Shown here: piece by piece, positions 59,743-64,000 of the stretch
How the letters are laid out: the number at the start of each line of letters is the position of its first letter
Numbering within the stretch: position 1 is the first letter of the stretch
DNA from: Kitasatospora sp. NBC_01250
GTDB taxonomy: Bacteria; Actinomycetota; Actinomycetes; Streptomycetales; Streptomycetaceae
NCBI RefSeq assembly: GCF_036226465.1
Contig: NZ_CP108476.1
Span: forward strand, 2,046,001 to 2,110,000
Direction of reading: 5' to 3'
Length of the DNA: 64,000 bases
The notes under the pieces: model-generated
What the model was told of the DNA's origin: nothing
The model's database searches: none
Seen by the model: only the letters and a program-made list of their open reading frames with translations
Program-made: the position numbers and the translations under genes

Positions 59743-59928
59743 GCGCCCCTCCGCCGTGCTGTCCCGCGGCCGTGTGCCGCGCGGCTCGTCCGTCCCGCTC
59801 GATCGTGTCGGGAGACAGCCTAAGACACCGGAGTGAGGTGGCGGCGCAGCCTCGGAGAGTCGGCGGGCAGTCGGGGCAGGGCAAGCCCGGGCACGATACC
59901 GAACAGGCGGGACCGCTAGGATGACCGC

Positions 59929-59946
59929 GGTTACGCGCGGGTAACC
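59929..59946. promoter_or_regulatory. Inverted repeat upstream of the lysoplasmalogenase gene
   Basis: GGTTAC (59929-59934), GCGCGG, GTAACC (59941-59946): perfect 6-bp arms, 33 bases before the start. Candidate operator. Nothing else recognisable in 59743-59978. Confidence 0.35.
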
Positions 59947-59978
59947 CGGTCTTCCGGTGTCCGCCCCGGTCGCCTATC

Positions 59979-60680
59979 GTGCCGGACATGCTGAACCTGA
60001 CGACGACCGCAACCGCCCGCCGGGCCCCTGCGCTCCGGGCCCCGCGCCGGACCCGCGGTCTGCTGACCGCCTTCGCCGCGACCGCCGCCACGCATCTGGG
60101 CTCGCTGCTGACGGAGGCCAAGGTGGTCGAGCAGGTCACCAAGCCCGCCCTGATGCCCCTGCTCGCCACCCACGCCGTCAGCTCGGCGGCGCCGGACCGC
60201 GCGCCCCGGCTGCTCACCCCCGCGCTGCTGGCCAGCGCCGCCGGGGACGCACTGCTCCAGGTGGACAGCGAGCCGGCGTTCCTGGCCGGCATGGGCGCCT
60301 TCGCCGCGGCGCACATCTGCTACGTGACGATGTTCGCCAAGCAGGGTGCGCTGACGGACCGTCGGCGCACCGCGCTGGTGGCGGCCGGGTACGCGCTGGC
60401 CTGGGCGGTGATGATCAGCCAGCTCTGGCCCGGGCTCGGGGAACTGAAGGCGCCGGTGGCGGGCTACAGCCTGCTGCTCGCCGCCACCGCCGTGGCCTCG
60501 GCGGGCCTGGGCCGGCGCGGCGGGCTCGGCGGCGCGCTCTTCCTGCTCTCCGACACGCTGATCGCCACCCGCCTGGCCGGCTGGCGCGAGCTGCCCGGAC
60601 ACGAGTTCTGGATCATGTCGACCTATCTGCTGGCCCAGTACCTGCTCGCCACCGCCGCCCTGAAGTCCGCCCAGGGCTGA
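59979..60680 (+). CDS. Lysoplasmalogenase (YhhN family)
   Basis: 233 residues, about eight short membrane helices. THLGSLLTEAKVVEQVTKPA LMPLLA, ASAAGDALLQVDSEPAFLAG MGAFAAAHICYV and LSDTLIATRLAGWRELPG carry the conserved Lys-Pro, Gly-Asp and Ser-Asp residues of the YhhN fold. Cleaves the vinyl-ether bond of lysoplasmalogens in the family; the local substrate is unproven. A start at 59988 (MLNL) is possible. Convergent with exonuclease III. Confidence 0.87.
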   Translation: MPDMLNLTTTATARRAPALRAPRRTRGLLTAFAATAATHLGSLLTEAKVVEQVTKPALMPLLATHAVSSAAPDRAPRLLTPALLASAAGDALLQVDSEPAFLAGMGAFAAAHICYVTMFAKQGALTDRRRTALVAAGYALAWAVMISQLWPGLGELKAPVAGYSLLLAATAVASAGLGRRGGLGGALFLLSDTLIATRLAGWRELPGHEFWIMSTYLLAQYLLATAALKSAQG

Positions 60681-60689
60681 GGCCCCGTC

Positions 60690-61493
60690 CTACAGGTCGA
60701 GGTCCACCACCACGGGCGTGTGGTCGGAGGTGCCCTTGCCCTTGCGCGCCTCGCGGTCGACGTAGGCGTCGGTCACCGCCGCCTCGAAGGCCGGGTTGCC
60801 GTAGACCAGGTCGATCCGCATGCCGCGGTTCTTCGGGAAGGCCAGCTGGCGGTAGTCCCAGTAGGTGTAGGGCCGGTCGTACTTGAGCGGACGGGGCATG
60901 ACGTCCGCCAGGCCCGCCTCGCGCAGCTCGGCCAGCGCGGCGCGCTCCAAGGGCGTGACGTGGGTGGCGCCCTCGAAGTCGGCGAGGTCGTAGACGTCCT
61001 CGTCGCTCGGCGCCACGTTGAAGTCGCCGAGCACGGCGAACGGGCGCCCGCCGGCCGCGTCCGCCCGCACCGAGTCGCGCAGCGTGGTGAGCCAGTCGAG
61101 CTTGTAGCGGAAGTGGGCGTGGCCGACCTCGCGGCCGTTGGGCACGTAGACCGACCAGACCCGCACCGGGCCGCAGGTGGCGGCGATGGCGCGCGGCTCG
61201 ATCACCGGGAGCATCGCGTCGTCGGCCAGGTAGCCCGGCTGCTCGGGCAGGTCGCGCACCACGTCCTCGAAGCCGATCCGGGAGACGATGGCCACCCCGT
61301 TCCACCGCCCGGTGCCGTGGGCCTCGGTCTCGTAGCCGAGGGCGCGCACCTCCTCGTAGGGGAACGCGTCCGCGGCGCACTTGAGCTCCTGCAGGCAGAG
61401 CACGTCGGGCTTCGCGCTCTCCAGCCACTCCAGGAGCTTGGGCAGCCGCGCGGTGACGGAGTTGATGTTCCAGGTGGCGATGCGGACGGTCAC
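60690..61493 (-). CDS. xth: Exodeoxyribonuclease III
   Basis: 267 residues from a GTG at 61493-61491. VRIATWNINSVTARLPKLLE WLE and DVLCLQELKC hold the metal-binding Asn and Glu; AFPYEEVRALGYE follows. VYVPNGREVGHAHFRYKLDW, VLGDFNVAPSDEDVYD with the catalytic Asp-x-Asn, RIDLVYGNP and SDHTPVVVDLDL with the Asp-His pair complete the EEP fold. Acts in base-excision repair at abasic sites. Monocistronic. Confidence 0.95.
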   Translation of the reverse strand: MTVRIATWNINSVTARLPKLLEWLESAKPDVLCLQELKCAADAFPYEEVRALGYETEAHGTGRWNGVAIVSRIGFEDVVRDLPEQPGYLADDAMLPVIEPRAIAATCGPVRVWSVYVPNGREVGHAHFRYKLDWLTTLRDSVRADAAGGRPFAVLGDFNVAPSDEDVYDLADFEGATHVTPLERAALAELREAGLADVMPRPLKYDRPYTYWDYRQLAFPKNRGMRIDLVYGNPAFEAAVTDAYVDREARKGKGTSDHTPVVVDLDL

Positions 61494-61754
61494 GACCAGG
61501 CCTTCCAGCAGGTACGGGCGGCGGATGCCGGGCCTGGCACCCGCCCCCGAAGATACCGTCCGGCACCGACAGCACCGCCCACCGTCGAGATCCGGCCCGC
61601 ACCCGCCGGGCCGAGCGCCCGCGGATAGCGCGACGGGGTGAACCCCGGCGCCGCGCGCGGGCGGGGCAGGGCCGGTCCGCCGCACCCGCGACAAGCTGGT
61701 GCGAGGGCCGGTCCACCCGGACGGCCGCCGGAGCGGAGACGAGGTGCGGATCGC

Positions 61755-63341
61755 ATGCGGCTGCGGCGACCGGGGGAGCAGGGCGGGCCCGACCTGGGCC
61801 GGGCCGCCGAGCGGAGCGCCGTCGCCCTGGACGGACGGCTGCCGTTCCTGGACGCCGCCAAGGGGCAGCTGCGCAAGGTCTTCCCCGACCACTGGTCCTT
61901 CCTGCTCGGCGAACTGGCCCTGTACAGCTTCGTCCTGCTGCTGCTCACCGGCGTCTACCTGACCTTCTTCTTCAAGCCCGCGATGGGCGAGGTGGTCTAT
62001 GCCGGCAGCTACGCGCCGCTGCGCGGGATCCGGATGACCGAGGCCTACGCCAGCACCCTGGACATCAGCTTCGAGGTGCGCGGCGGGCTGCTGGTGCGGC
62101 AGATCCACCACTGGGCCGCGCTGGTCTTCGTGGCCGCGATCGGCGCGCACCTGCTGCGGATCTTCTTCACCGGCGCCTTCCGCCGGCCGCGCGAGGTCAA
62201 CTGGCTGATCGGCCTGACGCTCTTCCAGCTCGCCCTGGTGGAGGGCTTCGCCGGCTACTCGCTGCCCGACGACCTGCTCTCCGGCACCGGGCTGCGCACC
62301 GCGCAGGGCTTCATGCTGGCCGTCCCGCTGGTGGGCAGCTACCTCGCGTTCTTCGCCTTCGGCGGCGAGTGGCCCGGCACCGACATCGTCTCGCGGCTGT
62401 ACACCACGCACATCCTGCTGCTGCCCGGCCTGCTGGTCGCCCTGGTGACGGCCCATCTGATCCTGGTCTACCACCTCAAGCACACCCAGTGGGCGGGCCC
62501 TGGGCGCACCGAACGCAACGTGGTCGGCAAGCCGATGTTCCCGCAGTTCGCCACCCAGACCGCCGGGCTGCTGGCGATGGTCTGCGGGGTGATCGCGGCG
62601 CTCGGGGCGCTGGCGCAGATCAACCCGATCTGGAAGTACGGCCCCTACCGGGCCGACCAGGCCTCCACCGACGCCCAGCCGGACTGGTACATGGGCTTCC
62701 TGGAGGGTGCGCTGCGGCTGATGCCGGGCACCGAGACCCGGTTGTGGGGCCACACCATCGCGTGGAACCCGCTGCTGCCCGCGGTGGTCCTCCCGCTGGT
62801 GCTCTTCGGGGCGCTCTACGCCTACCCCTTCCTGGAGCAGTGGATCACCGGCGACCACGGCGAGCGGCACCTGTGCGATCGCCCCCGCGACCGCCCGGCC
62901 CGCACCGCGGTGGGGGTGGCCGCGATGACGGCGTACGCGGTGCTGCTGCTGGCCGGCGGGCAGGACGTGCTGGCGCTGGTCCTCCACCTCTCGGTGGACT
63001 CGGTGGACTGGGTGCTGCGGGTGGCGCTCTTCGTCGCCCCGGTGTTCGCCTTCTGGCTCACCCGCCGTCTCTGCCTGGCGCTGCAGGCGGGTGACCGCGA
63101 CCGCTTCACCGGCGGCTCGGCGCCCACCGGGTTCGTCCGCCAGTTGGTCGAGGGCGGCTACGAGGGCGAGCAGCGGGCGCTGACCCCGGTGCAGCGCCAT
63201 GCGCTGACCTTGTACGACCGCCCGGCGCCCGTGCGCGCCACCGGCCGCGGGCCGGGGCCGCGGCTGCGCGCGGCGCTCAGCCGCTGGTACTACCGCGACC
63301 GGATCGAGCTGCCGGGGGCACCGGAGAGCGAGCGGGAGTGA
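61755..63341 (+). CDS. Cytochrome bc1 cytochrome b subunit paralogue (QcrB-like), orphan
   Basis: 528 residues from ATG 61755. Two His pairs for haem b: QIHHWAALVFVAAIGAHLLR and TTHILLLPGLLVALVTAHLI. WLIGLTLFQLALVEGFAGYS LPDDLLSGTGLR is the QcrB phrase after helix C; INPIWKYGPY and DWYMGFLEGALRLMPG are further marks of the actinobacterial b subunit. No qcrA or qcrC lies next to it, so it is likely a second copy beside a main operon elsewhere. 261 bases upstream hold nothing recognisable. Confidence 0.88.
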   Translation: MRLRRPGEQGGPDLGRAAERSAVALDGRLPFLDAAKGQLRKVFPDHWSFLLGELALYSFVLLLLTGVYLTFFFKPAMGEVVYAGSYAPLRGIRMTEAYASTLDISFEVRGGLLVRQIHHWAALVFVAAIGAHLLRIFFTGAFRRPREVNWLIGLTLFQLALVEGFAGYSLPDDLLSGTGLRTAQGFMLAVPLVGSYLAFFAFGGEWPGTDIVSRLYTTHILLLPGLLVALVTAHLILVYHLKHTQWAGPGRTERNVVGKPMFPQFATQTAGLLAMVCGVIAALGALAQINPIWKYGPYRADQASTDAQPDWYMGFLEGALRLMPGTETRLWGHTIAWNPLLPAVVLPLVLFGALYAYPFLEQWITGDHGERHLCDRPRDRPARTAVGVAAMTAYAVLLLAGGQDVLALVLHLSVDSVDWVLRVALFVAPVFAFWLTRRLCLALQAGDRDRFTGGSAPTGFVRQLVEGGYEGEQRALTPVQRHALTLYDRPAPVRATGRGPGPRLRAALSRWYYRDRIELPGAPESERE

Positions 63342-63365
63342 GCCCGCCCCTGCCGGCGGACCCGC

Positions 63366-64000
63366 TCAGCGCTCGGCGCGGCTGCGCTTGACGGTGCGGA
63401 AGCGGCGGGCGACGGCGCGGGCCAGGTCGGCGGCGCCGATCAGGCCGGCCTCGTTGCCGAGGGCGGCACGGGTGAGCTCGGCCTCGGGGCGGAAGCCGCG
63501 GCCGGTCAGGGTGCGGCGGAAGGCGTCCTGGGCGGGGGCGAGCAGCAGGTCGCCGGCGGCCGAGACACCGCCGCCGATCACGAACCGGCCCGGGTCCAGC
63601 GCGGCGGCCAGGTTGGCCAGGCCCACACCCAGCCAGGTGCCGATGTCGTGCAGCAGCTCCACCGCCATCGGGTCGCCGGCCTGGGCGGCCTCGGTGACCA
63701 GCGGCCCGGTGATCGCCGTCACCTCGCCGCCGGCCCGGGCCAGCAGCGGCTGGGCCACCGGCGACTCGGCCACCGCCAGTTCGCGGGCCTCGCGCACCAG
63801 CGCGTTGCCCGAGGAGTACTGCTCCCAGCAGCCCCGGTTGCCGCACGGGCAGCGGTGCCCGCCGGGGACCACCTGCATGTGGCCGAACTCGCCGGCCAGC
63901 CCGTAGCGGCCCCGGTCCACGTAGCCGTGGCGCACCACCGCGCCGCCGATCCCGGTGCCCAGGGTGATCATCACCAGCAGGTCCTCGCCCCGGCCCGCGC
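63366..64000 (-). CDS. ROK-family glucokinase (5' end outside window)
   Basis: C-terminal ~210 residues, still open at position 64000. ITLGTGIGGAVV is the ATP phosphate loop; GEFGHMQV carries the Glu-His of the sugar/zinc site. CPCGNRGCWEQYSSG is the ROK zinc motif CxCGxxGCxE. RFVIGGGVSAAGDLLL is near the end. As in actinobacterial glucokinase (Glk), there is no N-terminal HTH visible in this part, but the N-terminus is missing, so a repressor is not fully excluded. Convergent with the QcrB paralogue, 24 bases apart. Confidence 0.85.
   Translation of the reverse strand, partial: AGRGEDLLVMITLGTGIGGAVVRHGYVDRGRYGLAGEFGHMQVVPGGHRCPCGNRGCWEQYSSGNALVREARELAVAESPVAQPLLARAGGEVTAITGPLVTEAAQAGDPMAVELLHDIGTWLGVGLANLAAALDPGRFVIGGGVSAAGDLLLAPAQDAFRRTLTGRGFRPEAELTRAALGNEAGLIGAADLARAVARRFRTVKRSRAER

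Overview
High-GC actinobacterial chromosome, most like Streptomyces or Kitasatospora. The evidence is pervasive G/C at third codon positions, frequent GTG starts, many exported proteins, an LAxTG cell-wall sorting signal, scraps of the XRE/DUF5753-DUF397 regulator family typical of streptomycetes, and a SapA-like secreted protein. No rRNA, tRNA, CRISPR array, transposase or integrase was seen. Species identity cannot be fixed from this window.

Layout. 1-4.2 kb (mostly minus): truncated RlmG/RsmC-type methyltransferase, a beta-lactamase scrap, a small secreted protein, a QueA-like protein and a short-chain dehydrogenase. 4.3-9 kb (plus): PAP2-type membrane phosphatase, class II glutamine amidotransferase, NTF2-like protein, and an ALF-repeat surface protein with an LAYTG anchor. 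9-10.8 kb: a graveyard of broken regulators and enzymes (MerR, NTF2-like, XRE/DUF5753, DUF397) around one intact SapA-like gene. 10.8-19.4 kb: acyl-CoA ligase with a TIGR03084 protein, a bacterial nitric oxide synthase, and a TetR-controlled acyl-CoA dehydrogenase, thiolase and FabG-like operon. 19.7-27.5 kb: S53 peptidase, a degenerate caspase-like protein, AEC transporter, GNAT, and a secreted phospholipase D-family protein. 27.6-31.8 kb: HAD protein and GlxA-type regulator, split by a kinase-GNAT cassette flanked by direct repeats, then an isochorismatase-fold hydrolase. 31.9-35.2 kb: TetR/quinone oxidoreductase divergon and a secreted lectin plus aerolysin-like protein.

35.4-49.0 kb is one long minus-strand Tad (type IVb) pilus operon: lipoprotein, secreted protein, CpaB/SAF, TadZ/CpaE ATPase, TadA ATPase, TadB, TadC, Flp-like pilin, two TadE-like pseudopilins, a TadG-like protein, and a large LysM protein ending in a winged-helix plus BTAD region. 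Most junctions overlap or are nearly touching, which implies coupled translation. A second copy of the degenerate caspase-like family (49.1-50.0 kb) lies just upstream. No secretin and no prepilin peptidase are present in the window.

50.2-64 kb: PPOX-type flavoprotein behind a DevR-like palindrome, MaoC hydratase, MBL-fold hydrolase, DUF389 membrane protein, TesB thioesterase, BCCT transporter, an HTH-DUF4180 pair, an orphan protein that looks like a JetA C-terminus fused to JetB (Wadjet), lysoplasmalogenase, exonuclease III, an orphan QcrB paralogue, and a ROK glucokinase cut by the window end.

The most interesting items are the kinase-GNAT cassette whose flanking repeats look like a single-crossover integration, the JetA/JetB-like fusion standing alone, the lectin plus aerolysin-like secreted protein, and the two homologous degenerate caspase-like proteins, one next to the Tad operon. 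Family assignments were made by reading translated sequence without a database search.
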